NCBI GenBank assembly: GCA_037042915.1
Contig: CM073197.1
Coordinates: 2,294,001-2,358,000 of the forward strand
Reading direction: 5' to 3'
Length of the DNA stretch: 64,000 nt
Source: Auricularia sp. M13
Taxonomy: Eukaryota; Basidiomycota; Agaricomycetes; Auriculariales; Auriculariaceae
Shown here: in pieces, positions 35,801 through 47,469 of the stretch
Layout of the letters: the number at the start of each line of letters is the position of its first letter
Numbering within the stretch: position 1 is the first letter of the stretch
Notes under the pieces: model-generated
What the model was told of the DNA's origin: nothing
Seen by the model: the letters and a program-made list of their open reading frames with translations, nothing else
Databases searched by the model: none
Program-made: the position numbers and the translations under genes

Positions 35801-37106
35801 GCGACGAAGCGCTTGTTCTGCTGCACGAGCACCTTGAGGTACTTGTCGAGATGCGCGAGCGGGAAGCCGCACATGAGCACGCGCGCGCCCTCCCACGAGC
35901 GGCTCGTCAGCTTGATGCTGAGCAGTTGCGCGACTTCTGCGGCTTGCTCAAAGTATGACTGCCAGCCGACGGTCAGTACCACGATATATATTGTGTTGGA
36001 AGCACGGAGTACACCTCGTAGAAGCTGCCCACGCGCGTGAGGAGGATGCAGTGCGGGAACTTGGCCAGGTTCTCGCGGATTTCGCGCGCAAGGATGTTGC
36101 GCGGTGCACGCACGGGAGCCTCTTCGGCGACTGCAGATAGGCGTTAGCTCTGCGTACTTTGTGAAAGCTGGCCGCTTGGTTCTCACCGACGCTCGCGCTA
36201 GATTTGCGGGCTCGCCTGCGAGGCGTCGCGGGTGCTGGCTCAGGATTAGGTTCGTCGAGCTCTTCGACGATTTCGATGGGTGCATAGATGAGACTGTCTG
36301 CACTGTTGGATTCCTCTTTGACAGTGGCGGCTTTGCGACGCCGCTTGGGCTTGAGTTCGACGGATGAGTTCTCTGCGGTTTCGACGACGAGTGGCTCTTC
36401 AGCTGCATCTCCAGCGGGAATGACAGTCCGTTTGCGTCGTTTCTTCACAGGTTGCGCGTCGTCTGCAGCTGCTATCAATCAGCGCGTGGACGGATCGTCA
36501 TATGAAGGTCGCACGCGGTGTGCTTGCGGTCTCGAGTTGCTCAGGGACCTTGGATGACTTTCTGCGGCGCGTTTTCTTGGGAACTGCGTCCACTACCCGA
36601 GGTGGCACCGCACCACGAGTTGTTCAGCCAGAATGCGAGAGCCTCGAGGTGCAGACGCACATGAGGCAGGAGGATCGTCGGAGACTTCTGGAGCTGCTGG
36701 CGCGTCGCTGCGCGCTGCAACGGGCTCCCCAACACGTTCAGACGCGTCTTCCGCGGAGTCGAGCTGGGGTGTCTCGCCGGAATCGCTGGCAGTGCCTTGA
36801 GACGCGTCTCAGCCTCGCGAAGAATGGGGGAGTTGCGCGTGGAGAGCATTTACCGGCGGCATATGCTTTCTGGATAATTTTGCGAATTTTTGCTTTAGGA
36901 GCCAGGCCGCCGTCAAACGGGGGCAGAGGGGCCCTTGCTACGCCGTCGAGGAGTGACAGGCTGGGGGGCATGTCGACGTATTTCTTGCGGGTGAGGACGA
37001 TGCCGTCGTCTATAATTTTTGTGGAGGCCGCCCTGGCGCTGCTGGCGAGGGCTGTGAGCGAGCGGGCAGCTACATGGCGTGCGGTGGGAGCATTGAGCAA
37101 TGGCAT
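32866..37106 (-). CDS. MSH1: Mitochondrial DNA mismatch repair protein MSH1 (MutS homologue)
   Basis: This is a MutS-family ATPase for mitochondrial DNA. The N-terminal 50 residues ([20 protein letters not shown]...) resemble a transit peptide. Mismatch-binding domain I is present: [19 protein letters not shown], then [36 protein letters not shown] follows. The ATPase domain has Walker A (GPNMAGKST), [14 protein letters not shown], Walker B ([11 protein letters not shown]) and [11 protein letters not shown]. It ends [17 protein letters not shown]... at 32866. Numerous exons are needed. Between the presequence and domain I is a long Ser/Pro/charged linker with three basic clusters ([21 protein letters not shown]). 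Confidence 0.88.
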
Positions 37107-37200
37107 TTAGCAATAGCATGGCGGGTGCGGCGGCGGACTTGAAAACTCTGGTTCGGTGTTTCCACCTCGACCGTCAGACTCTTTTCGCACCGCTGCAAAA
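37107..37200. promoter_or_regulatory. 94-bp bidirectional promoter (MSH1 / septin)
   Basis: Divergent ATGs at 37106 (minus) and 37201 (plus) leave 94 bp for both leaders. No TATA box is visible. Confidence 0.5.
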
Positions 37201-38565
37201 ATGGCCACCAGGAAGAAGGGCGTCAAGAAGGGTGTCCAGTTCACCGTCATGGTCGTCGGTCAGTGCCCACCAGCCTGCCTGCCGTCCCCGCTTATCCCCT
37301 GCCAGGCGCCTCTGGCACCGGCCGCACGACGTTCGTCAACACGCTGTGCGAGTCTGGCGTGCTCCAGCACAAGGAAAACGACAACCCCGAGACCGCCCAC
37401 GTCGAGGAGGGCATCAAGATCAAGCCCGTCAACATTGGTTCGTCGTCTCCCCACCCAGCCAGCCAGCCAGCCAGCCTTGGCCAAGCGCTGACGCCCGCCG
37501 CGCAGAGCTCGAGGAGGACGGTGTGCGCATTGCGCTGACCATCGTCGACACGCCCGGCTTCGGCGACAACATCGACAACGAGTTTGCGTGCGTCGGTCGC
37601 TAGCGAGGCCCGAAGAAGCAGCCCGCTGATGAAAACTCTCAGCTTCCAGGAAATTCTCGGATACCTCGAGCGCGAATACGACCATGTCCTCGCTGAGGAG
37701 TCGCGCATCAAGCGTAACCCCCGCTTCAGGGACAACCGCGTCCACGCCCTGCTCTACTTCATCCCGCCCACCGGCCATGCGTGAGTACCCGCCCGCCCAA
37801 GTCTGACCAGATGCCGCCGCTAACCCATTACCTTATTCCAGGCTGCGCGAAATTGACATTGAGCTGATGCGCCGTCTCTCGCCGCGCGTCAATGTCATCC
37901 CCGTCATCGGCAAGGCCGACTCGCTCACGCCGCAGGAGCTCAAGGGCTTCAAGAAGCGCATCATGGAGGACATCGAGCACTACGACATCCCCGTCTACAA
38001 CTTCCCGTACGACATTGAGGAGGACGACGAGGACACCATCGCCGACAACTCCGAGCTGCGCGCCCTCATGCCCTTCGCCATCGTCGGCTCCGAGGAGGAG
38101 ATCGAGATTGACGGCCAGCTCGTCCGCGCGAGGATCTACCCTTGGGGCGTCGTCGAGGTCGACAACCCCAAGCACTCGGATTTCAGCCGTCTCCGTAGTG
38201 CGCTTCTCAAGTGAGAAAAACGCGTTCTAACCTTTCTTCGTATACTGATTCGCCCTCCCAGCACGCACTTGACCGAGCTCAAGTCGCTCACGCACGACGT
38301 GCTCTACGAGACGTACCGTACCGAGAAGCTCTCCCGGACGGTCAACTCGGAGGGCGACTCGTCCGTGCTGCCCGAGGACCTGGCGACCCAGGGCATGCGT
38401 CTCAAGGAGGAGCAGCTGCGGCGCGAGGAGGAGAAGCTGCGCGAGATCGAGCTCAAGGTGTCGCGCGAGATCCAGGAAAAGAGGCAGGCGCTCCTCGCCA
38501 AGGAGGAGTCGCTCCGCAACCTCGAGAGCCGTCTGGCCGCGCAGGGCCAGAACGCCGACTTCTGA
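37201..38565 (+). CDS. CDC12: Septin, CDC12 group
   Basis: This is a GTP-binding septin that polymerises at septa and growth sites. The P-loop is GASGTGRTTFVNTL, split by the first intron. The other G motifs are IVDTPGFGDNIDNEF (G3) and VIGKADSLTPQE (G4, AKAD-type). The septin element is NPKHSDFSRLRSALLNTHLTELKSLTHDVLYETYRTEKL. A C-terminal coiled coil (RLKEEQLRREEEKLREIELK...) ends at GQNADF. The first exon (37201-37258) starts MATRKKGVKKGVQFTVMVV. About six exons are needed, with introns of 47-72 nt. The GRTTFVNTL variant points to the CDC12/AspC group. Confidence 0.92.
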
Positions 38566-39792
38566 GTCGAGGGCTGACGTCGTGTTGTCGCCCAAGTTGC
38601 ATGCCGCGCGCCTCGTCCGTACATTTGTTGCTGCCTTTTCTTGCCTGTCTCTCTCCCTCTCGACTCTCGCTCCCTCACTTTTTTCTCTCTCTCTACGTTT
38701 AGTTCGTGGCGTACGCCTGTCGTCCTCTCTGCTCGATGCATCCACCCCACTACACTCCTTTTTTTACACTGTCAGACGTCGTTGGCTGTTCATAAAACGG
38801 ATTCTATGGTTCGTTTTGGGTGTGCGGGAATGGTAAGTAGACAAGATATATTCGACTAGAGTTTGGGGTGTTGCAGGAATCTGTGACGCCATAGACACCG
38901 TGTGCTGGTTGAAGGCAAGCAGTCCAGCTACATCTGTGCTCGTGGATCTGCAATCTAGACGTCGGTGAATAGAGGACGATCATTCGGGCGAGACGGTGCA
39001 GCTGCTGGCGCCGCGCAGGACGGACGCCGATACTGTACTGTCAATGTAATCGCAAGCTTGAAGCTGGTGACTCGTGAGCGACTTGTCGAGACCGTGAATA
39101 TTGTTATTGAATGCCGCAGAGAAGCTGTATATTGGACAGGGTCGCGACTAGCTCGCGGGGACATGCGCGTTTTGGGCGGTCGCGCGCGTGCTTGTGGCGT
39201 GTCAAATACCCACAGACTTCGCCTTTCCGGGACTGCACGGTGAATATGGCGGAGAAGTAACGATACTTGCTGCGGGGCTGCATGAGAGGGCGGGGAGGGT
39301 GGGAGGAGGGTGCTCAGGGTGTTGTAGCTCGGCCTCGAGGGTGTCGAGTGCGTTGACGAATGCTAGGTGGGACTTATTGTATTACTCTCGTTAGAGGCGT
39401 CTCAGCACATATCAGAGGGATATATAGCTACTGGAGAGGAGAGACTGCGAGGGAGTGAGCTGTAGCCTTGGCTGCATTGTGGCTGTTGTGGGTCGGCCCG
39501 TTGAGGGACGCGAGACATCGTCTCTAGCGACCTGGAGAGCGCGCATCATTACACACGGAATGAGGTGCGAGCTGCGGCAATGAGTGAGAGCCCTCGCCGC
39601 ACCGGCTGCAACGCGTTTGGGCGTGGTTGAAGCGCCGGGGCGGCGGGGACAAGCGCGTCTCCGGAGAGGCCCGGGCCCGTTCGAGTCTCTTCTTCTCCTT
39701 CCACCACCGACCGCCTGCGTGAGCCGCGGTTAAGCAGCCTCTACTACTACTACCAGCATCTACGCACGGACCCCGCGAACGCACGGCACGCG
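38566..39792. other. Long spacer after the septin gene
   Basis: The first 200 bp are C/T-rich and probably 3' UTR. The remainder is the likely promoter of the gene at 39793. The open frame at 38965-39243 has no recognisable feature. No repeat or RNA gene is seen. Confidence 0.4.
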
Positions 39793-40698
39793 ATGGAGCT
39801 CGACATGAACGGCGACGGCGATGCGATGATGCAAGACGCCCCGATGATGGACGTCGAGGACGGCGGGCCTCAGCAGGGTGTGCAGGCGCAAGCGGGCGCG
39901 CAGAATGAGCAGGGCAGCGCACAGGGCGAGTTGCAGTGGCCGGCTGGGCGCGGGCGCGTGCTGAGCGAGCCTGGGACCGCAGGGGCCGCCGGGGGCGGGG
40001 GCGGGCGCGAGCCGGTGCGCAACCTCGCGGTCAAGGTGCACATCCGCAAGGCCGGGCGCGTCGCGTGGAAGTACGTCGGGCGCGCGTACGCCATGCAGGA
40101 GTTCCACGGCAACTCGTCCCGCGTCGGTCAGTGCGCCCGCAACCGTCTGACGCCACACGCGACACACCGTACTGACTGACCCCCGACAGTCATCCGCTCC
40201 GTCTCCTCCGGCAAGGTCCTCACCACCTTCTCCGAGGTGCGCCCGCCCCGCCCCCTGCTGCTGCTGCTGCTATCCACAGTGCTCACCCCCCGCCGGCACA
40301 GATGTCCGAGGTCCAGGCAGACAAGCGCGGCTCATTCATCGTCGTCGCAAGTATAGAGCCTTCTGGCGTCACGTCCTGGTCGCTCAACGTAAGCCCTGCG
40401 CACGCCTACCATGCCCGCAGCATTGCTGACTACACCGTTTCAGGCTGTCAACAACTCTGACGCGCTCAAGCTGCTCGCCAGCATCGAGCTGGCGTGCTAC
40501 CGCTGCAAGCAGGCCATCCTGGATCCCGCACGCTACAACAAGACCCGCCGCAGGATCGAGAAGGTCGTGCGCGAGGACCGCCGCAGGCGTCACAACAACA
40601 AACGCGAGGAGGACGAGCTCGCCGTCGCCTTCGGCCAGCAGCGCATCGAGGACGAGGACTCGGCGGCCGCGACGCCCGCGCCGATGGTCTTCCAGTGA
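39793..40698 (+). CDS. Conserved-looking protein of unknown function
   Basis: Four exons joined in phase encode a small protein. The first about 75 residues are low complexity (Met/Asp, then Gln/Gly/Ala rich). A compact middle part follows: VKVHIRKAGRVAWKYVGRAY, VIRSVSSGKVLTTFSEMSE and GSFIVVASIEPSGVTSWSLN. The strand-like spacing suggests a beta-rich, possibly PH/EVH1-like fold, which is an inference only. The C-terminus is a basic helix (YNKTRRRIEKVVREDRRRRH) followed by an acidic stretch. No family is recognised. The third intron starts with GTAAGC and ends TTTCAG. Confidence 0.68.
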
Positions 40699-41364
40699 GC
40701 GCTGGCCCAGCCTCAAGACTCAAGACGCTTTTACTTGCTCTCTTGGCGCGCCCATCCACGACCTCCACCATCTTCTTTCCGCATCGATATCTGACCGAAC
40801 CCAAGGCCCCGTGTAATTATACGAATGTGTGTGCGATCCTGCTTGCCCTCTCTCTCCCTCTCTGCTGCTGCTGTCAAATCTGTGTCATATTTCGCCCCCT
40901 GCCGTGCTTTTGTGTACATATGTGCGCCTTTTCTCCTCCCCTCGTGTGCGTCGTCGGGACCTGTGAGTGCCGCGCACCTTCGGGAATTGGATCGAATTGC
41001 AATTTCGAGGATTCTAGCATTGTAGACCAACGTCAACTCAGAGCACAGAAAATTCGCAGATAGCTCATGATCATACGCATGACAGCCACCCACAGCAAAT
41101 ATTCACTTGGATCCAATCTTTTTGCGCGGTCTGCACCTATACACAATGCATGCAAGTGGAGAGGGAGAAACCGGTGCACAATATGTAGCCAGGGTCCTTG
41201 GGGCGGAGTAAGAGGGGTGTACGAAGGTATGGTGAACGAATGGACTATAATGTAGCGGGTAAAATCAGCAGAGACGGCAAATGGGCGGTACAACAGCACA
41301 CAGCAGCAGCAGCAAACCAAAGGGGAGTAAGTGTTCAAACGAGGGGCGTACGCGTTACACGAGG
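40699..41364. other. Convergent spacer
   Basis: This holds the 3' flanks of the unknown gene (plus) and the membrane protein (minus). It includes C/T-rich runs near 40840-40940. Nothing else is recognised. Confidence 0.4.
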
Positions 41365-43483
41365 TCATCGGGGCGTGTGGGCGGAGTTGGCGCGCGAGGC
41401 CGTCGGGCGGAGCGACGCGGACGCCGTGCGCGCGACGACGGGCGCGGTGTTGGTGCGCGTTAGCGCGCCGGGCCGCGGTTGGGAGGACGAGGAGTGCGCG
41501 AGCGGGTGCTGCGGCCCGTTGTGCGACGGCGCGGCGTACGCGAGCTGGACGTCCGAGGACGAGTCGCCCTCGCGGTCGGACCGGTCGAACTCGGGGTCGT
41601 CCAGGAAGTCGTACTGCGGGTGCGACGAGCCGCCCGCGGCGTTGTCGTCCTCGTCCTCGTCCTCGTCGGGATTGCGCGGGCGCAGCGGGCGCCGGCTGCC
41701 GTCGGACGACATGGCGCGGTGCGACACGCTCTCCGCGTACGACGAGCGGTCGCGCTGGCTGACGCTGCGCTCGAGCACCGGGTCGTCGTACCCCGTCGCG
41801 ACGCTGCTCGCCGCGCCGAACGAGAGCGTGCGCTCGGTGCGCGGCCCGCGCGGCAGCGTGATCGCCGAGTTGTACGATATCGGCCGGTTCGCGTGCTCGT
41901 CGTCCGGGATGGGCGGCACCGGCGGCACCTTGGGCTTCCCGCTCCCGCTCGCGCCCGCGCTCGCGTTCGAGCGCGTGTCGGTGTACATCGGCGGCAGCTC
42001 CACCACCTCGTCCTCCTCGAGCGCCCCGGCGTCCGTGTGCAGGATGAAGCGTGGTTGCGCAAAGTTTTGCCGCCCGCTGGGGCCGTACGGCGCCTTGCTG
42101 GTCGAGCTCCGGCGTCCCGGCATCCCAGGCATGCCAGGAGACGCGTCCCCCGATTGTTGAGTCTGGAAGCTGGAAGGCGTCCGCGGTGTCGGCTCGCCCA
42201 GGAATGGGTCGGGCGTCAGGGAGGGATCCGTATCGAACGCGCCCTCGTGCGCGCGGCCAGTCTCGCCACCAGCGGTACCCGGGTACCCATGGCTATGCAG
42301 GCTACGCGACGGCGTCGAAGGCGAGACCATCCCAGCCGCGCCGTACGCGCCGCGGTTGGCGGCGAGAAGATCTACGGAAGGGGTTCGTCTGGAGGAGGAG
42401 AAACGGGATGATTGGCGGGAATGGCGAGCGATATAGGGGTCGGCTATCACGCCTTCGTTCTTGTTGTGGATGGCGCGGCGGCGGCGCAGGTAGAAGAAGG
42501 CGCCGATGGCGGCAAAGGCGATGAGCGTGCCGATAATGGCGGCGGCTATGGCGCCAGTGGATGTGCCGGAGCCGCCCGCAATCTGGGTCGGCGTCGAGCC
42601 CTCCGTCGTGCTGGGCGAGTTGGCGCTGATGCACGAGTCCTCCGGCGACGAGAGCACGGTCAGGACCTCGGACGCGCCGCCGGAGCGACCCCTCGCGTCC
42701 CTGCCAAAAAAGGGTGAGCGAAGCCAGCACACGCGGAGCAGGGACGCCACGGACTGCATCCAGAGGATGAGCTTGGTGCCAGCGCGAATGTCGACGTCCA
42801 TGGTGAACTCCTCGTCGCTGTCGCCCGCAGTACGTGTGAATATGGCGCCACTGGCAATGAGGCCTATGGGGGCAAACAGATGGTCAGCGGGGGGACGTGG
42901 TACAGGGCCGGGATAGTGCGCGCGCTCACCGTTGACATGGACCGGCAACGTCGCGCCGGGATAGTCGACGAAGCGGTACGGGTTGCACTGCGTGAGGGCA
43001 TCGGGCGCGCCGTAGGTGAAGTCGGACTTGACGGGGCTGGTGTCGCAGGAGGTGTTGGTGACGGGGCTGCCGACGGTGAGGACGGCGCTGTTGACGCCCT
43101 TGGCGAAGCCGGCCTTGTCGTACATGGTGATGATGAAGTTCTTGCCGGCGGCGACGGCGAGCTGCATGGTGTGCGAGCCGGACTTGCCGTTCCACGCGCT
43201 GTCCGGGAGCTGGATGATCGTCGGGCTCGCGAACCCCTGCGCCGTCGTCAGGCTGCTGGCGCGCGTTGCCACGCCCGCGGGCGACGCACCACTGTCAGCT
43301 GCACCGTGAACGGCGGCTCGCCATCTGGCGCGCGGGGGCGTCAGTAAATAAACGGAGGCGCTGGCTGGGCCCAGACGCACTGGACCATTTGACGGTGAAC
43401 GGGTCGCACTGGCTCGGCGCCGTGTACGAGTAGTCGAGCGCGGCGGCGGCGGCGGAAAGAGCGACGGCGATGAGCAGCGACAT
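41365..43483 (-). CDS. Single-pass membrane protein with signal peptide and long Ser-rich tail
   Basis: The start MSLLIAVALSAAAAALDYSY is a signal peptide. The outer domain, about 250 residues, contains SQCDPFTVKW, FASPTIIQLPDSAWNG and QLAVAAGKNFIITMYDKAGF, a beta-sandwich-like pattern common in basidiomycete surface proteins. A Ser/Thr-rich stem precedes one transmembrane helix (AIAAAIIGTLIAFAAIGAFF) followed by YLRRRRA, so the tail is cytosolic. The tail is about 350 residues, Ser/Pro-rich with an acidic DEDEDEDD run. This architecture resembles fungal wall-stress sensors, but no sensor domain is recognised. Four or more introns are needed. Confidence 0.72.
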
Positions 43484-45774
43484 GTGCGCATCGAGTTGGA
43501 CGGGGGCGGCGACGGAGGACCTGCAACTGGCAGCAGCAGCTAAAGCAGACGAAACGGAAAGAAAGCTCGAAATCTCCGCGGCCGCGGCTTATTCCTCCCA
43601 TCACTCCCACTGCCACACCCGTCCCGCAGCTCCCGCTCCCACGCGCAGCTGCGGCTGCATTCCCAATAAAATCCTCGATGCTGATTATTATTATTATTAG
43701 TGCATGTGCTGGCCCTCGAGCCAGGGTCTGTTCAGCGCAGTTTTTCCGCATTGGAGGCTCACCATGACGCGCAGTGCAAATTCCAGGCACGGTTGCAGAC
43801 TGCATCGCATGCAATAAAGATCGCCAGAGGTCCACATGCGCATGAGGTCACTGCTGAACACAGCAAAGATTCAACAATCGCCAATCGTCGCCATGCTCTC
43901 TGGCTGTTCACGGATTCCTCACCGCCTCAAGATATCGGAACAGGAGAGTCTGCAAAATGCTTTTGCGTGCGCTCACTCAGAACCGGAGGCGCCATGTTCT
44001 CGCGTAAGATTCAATTACTGTATTGAAATTACCGTTGAACTCCTCCCAGAACTCGCAGGCGTACATACGAGTGTCCCCCCCTGGATACACTGGCAGTACT
44101 ACATAGGTCACTGTCCATGACAAACCTCCGAAGAAGCAACTGTTTCTCTCAAGCTGCTCACTGGCAGGTCCTCGGCGGCAGACTGTTCGCCCGTTGCCGG
44201 AGTGCAAAATTCCCGATGTTGCGCTGTGCAATCGCAACACCCTTGGCGATTCCGCGTCGTGCACGCCACTTGCCATAGCTGAACCGTACTGATGCTCCTA
44301 TGAGAATGCAGTCCCTGGATCCCCAGTTCCTGCTACCTACTTGCGAAGCATCGGCGAGTCGGACTCCCAGGAGCACCGCATCGCATGCAATAGGTAGGAA
44401 ACTGCATTGTCTAAAAATAAGCTGGGATACCTGTGTGTTCCCGCCGGCCCGGTACTGTAACACCGCCCGAGCTGAAACTACGGCATGCAGTCATGAAAGT
44501 AGTCTGCCAGTGGCCGGACTCGGATTCGACGAGCGCATGCTGAAACGCGACAGCGATCACGAGATAGAGTTGGTACGGAAACAGTGCATGCCACTGGTAA
44601 ACCCTAGCAGTGAGTCTGTCGCTGTTTGTCTCGTCCGGAGGGCGCCAAAATCGGGATCGACACGCTGCCAGTGTAGATGCGCGCTGCATCGGGCTTCGTA
44701 CAGAGGTAGAAGGTTTGCGTTGGCCGGCCGTGACTAAGCGGGCTGAGAGACAACTGGTCATGCCATATGGGAGATGCATGGTTGTGTCGAACTCAATCGA
44801 TCGGCGAGGGTTTATAATGGAGGGAGCTGGCTTCAGCTTGGGAACAGACCCTCGGCCCTCTGCATGATTCGGAGAAGTTGCATCGCGCGCAGGAAGACGT
44901 ACTGCACAGTACGGCAGCTGAAGAGGCATGGGTCGCTCTATTATCCCAAAGCCCTGGCAGCCCGGCCCACTCGAGTTTGGGAGGGCAACATTGATATGGG
45001 TTGGCGGAGACTGGGCCACCGAACAGTCCGACACATAGCCAAACAAGCCCACTGACAAGAACAAATCGACGCGGCAGCAGCCAAAGCCAGCGAAGAACGG
45101 CCGGGCGTCGACACATCATCCATGTTGGGTCGTCAATCCTGGAGTGCTATCCGGGTGCGCTGTCTCAGTCATTCCATGCCGCCGCAGATGACGAGCGAGG
45201 AGCTTTACAGGCGCGATAGACTTTTGCAGCGGGATAGGGGATGTCAGAGCGGGGAGTTCGGGCCTAGTGAAGCGCGACATGTTCAGGGATCCCCCCATGC
45301 ACGAGGCGCGCAAACATGCATCGGGCACGCTACCACAACCCCAACCGAGCGAGCTGCCCCAGAGACTGGCCATGGAGGATAAATGACGCGTACGGTGACA
45401 CCAATATAGAGCCGCGGCGCTACCGGCGTTGCACGAGCGCCGCGATCGCCGCGAATGGGTAAGCAGTCCAGGTCAGCCGTTCTGTACGACGATAGTCGGG
45501 CTCCAGGCTCGCTGAGGCTGTAGAGTCGAGATCACGGGCGGGCGCAAAGAGGATGATGGCGGAGGTTGAAGTAGCGTTGCCGGCTTTACCTCATCGCGCC
45601 CCGAAACCGAAAACTCCAGCCGTGACGCGGCTTGCTCGCTGTCGTCGTCTCACTCTCGGTCTGCTGTCGCTTACAAAACGTGCGGTGTCATAGACGCCCC
45701 TGTGTTGTGTCTCGGTCCGTACTCGGCATTCTGCGCGCCGCTGCCATATTATAGCCCGGACTGCACTCGCAGCC
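43484..45774. other. 2.3-kb stretch without a supported gene
   Basis: This lies between divergent genes. Several open frames of 90-217 codons exist on both strands, but none shows a domain or a consistent splice pattern. One minus-strand frame (44793-45119) opens with a signal-peptide-like, hydrophobic N-terminus. ATTATT repeats occur at 43683-43699. Confidence 0.4.
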
Positions 45775-46986
45775 ATGGACCTCCCGCGCCACGACGCCGC
45801 CGGGTCCTCCTCGTCCAGCCTGCCGCTGCACAGACGACAGCCCCTGCCACACAGACGCCCGAACCACCTCGCCCACCACAGGTCTTATTCCCAGCCGACC
45901 GTCCTCGCCAACCACAGACCGTTCGCAGCGACCGACATGCACGCCCCGCCGCCGCCGACGCCCGACGCCCAGCACGGCAGTCTGCTGGCCAACGTGCGCA
46001 GAGGGTTTCGCAGCAAAGGCCCAAAGGAGCCCGCGGTGAGTGCCAGCTTGCAGCCACGCATGCCGCCAGCCGTCTAAATGGGGTCTTTAGAGCGACACCG
46101 AGCACGACTTCAGCTTCCCGCTCAGCTCAGTCCCGCCCCCGACCATCCCGGAGATAATGATGGGCTTGGTGCGCACGACAGCCTTTGCCCAGCGGGACTT
46201 TGTTCGCTAATGTCGCGGTGGCAACAGCACCTGAGCCGCACCCCGCATCTGCCGCAGGCCCATCCTAGGCCGGCCCCGGGCCCGCCCCCCGTCGTGCGCA
46301 ACGAAGAGAATTCCCCGGCACCGCCATTCCTATTTGCGCTGCTCCGTGCGCGCGCGGAGGCCGCCGTGCCCCCGCAGCATCGCGTATACCGCCGCTCGAC
46401 CATTCACGCGACCCCGTCGTCCTCGGCGTCGCCGCCGGGCACCGCACGCCCCAAAGTTCCCTTACCGCCGCCGCCGAAGCGCTCGTCGCTGAAGAAGACG
46501 AGCACCAACTCGTCCGACTCGTCCATCCCGACGACGCCCGGCGCGACAGGCACCTCCGGGTCGCCCAACGGGCGCGGCACGCCCAGCCCCTCCATCTCCT
46601 CCATCTCGTCCTCCCGTCACGAGCACCGCACGCCTAGCAAGCTGCGTTTCTCCACCCTTTTCCGGCCCGCGCACCGAAAGGACGTGCCTGCACCTGCACC
46701 CCCGCCACCCACTCCCCCAAAGAAAGCCGTCCGCTTTTCGCCGTCATACAGCGGGCTGAGTAACGCTGCCACCGCCGGCGGGTACACCAGCTCGCCCGAA
46801 ATACATATGGCTGCTGCTGCTACTGCGAAACCGCAGGCGGAGACGCCGCCCACGGCGTCCGCGTCCTCTGTGCCTTCTTCAGGCGGGACGCGGCGGTCGC
46901 AATTCGTGCGTCGGGTGTCGGGGCGCGCGCGGGAGGCGGCCAAGGACGTCTTTGCTGTCATCACGGACCCCGTCTCGCGTCGCTGA
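45775..46986 (+). CDS. Ser/Pro-rich protein of unknown function
   Basis: Three exons are needed. Exon 1 starts MDLPRHDAAGSSSSSLPLHR and ends FRSKGPKEPA. A 55-nt intron leads to SDTEHDFSFPLSSVPPPTIP, and a further intron to the long final exon. The product is mostly disordered, rich in Ser, Pro, Thr and Arg. It has short basic-hydrophobic blocks: RPKVPLPPPPKRSSLKKTS, KLRFSTLFRPAHRKD and PPKKAVRFSPSYSG. RRSQFVRRVSGRAREAAKDV lies near the end. KKAVRF resembles PP1-docking (RVxF-like) motifs, but this is speculative. No family is recognised. Confidence 0.62.
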
Positions 46987-47469
46987 CTTTTAGGTTACTT
47001 ACTCTCTTATTCATCCCGCTATCTCACTGTCGCCGTTCTCGTCGCATAGCATCATTCTGTCTAGACCGCCCCCATCCCGCATCCACCATCCCCATCCCCA
47101 TTTCCTCATCATTGATCGCACACGCTGCCCTCCTATCTTATCCTCTGTGTTCAGACTTGTATTCTGGCTCGCTAGCCACCGACGTCGTGGTTATTCTTGC
47201 TGCTCAAGGAATGAAACTCGAATGATATTACACCTGCAACCACCTGTGCAGCGACATCTTCAACAATGTGAGCACACTGAGGCTTTCAGGACCTTGTAAA
47301 TCTTTGTTCGTTGCGAAGAGTTTCATCCAGCCCGTTACAGCCGTGCGCCACGGACCTATCGGAATTTGAGGCGGCCGTGCAATTGACGTGTCGGTGATCG
47401 TGTCTGTTTCCCGAGAACTACTCAGCTCACTATCTTGGAGCAGCCGTAACGACTTGTGGGACGCCAGTC
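46987..47469. other. Spacer between the Ser/Pro-rich gene and SLY1
   Basis: This is a C/T-rich 3' UTR followed by the SLY1 promoter. Nothing further is recognised. Confidence 0.45.

Noticed and set aside
41479-42411. 310-codon Arg/Val-rich plus-strand frame
   Set aside because: It is antisense to the membrane-protein tail and has low-complexity composition typical of shadows.
44411-45064. 217-codon minus-strand frame
   Set aside because: No domain, no credible start, and no splice partners. The gap is reported instead of a gene.
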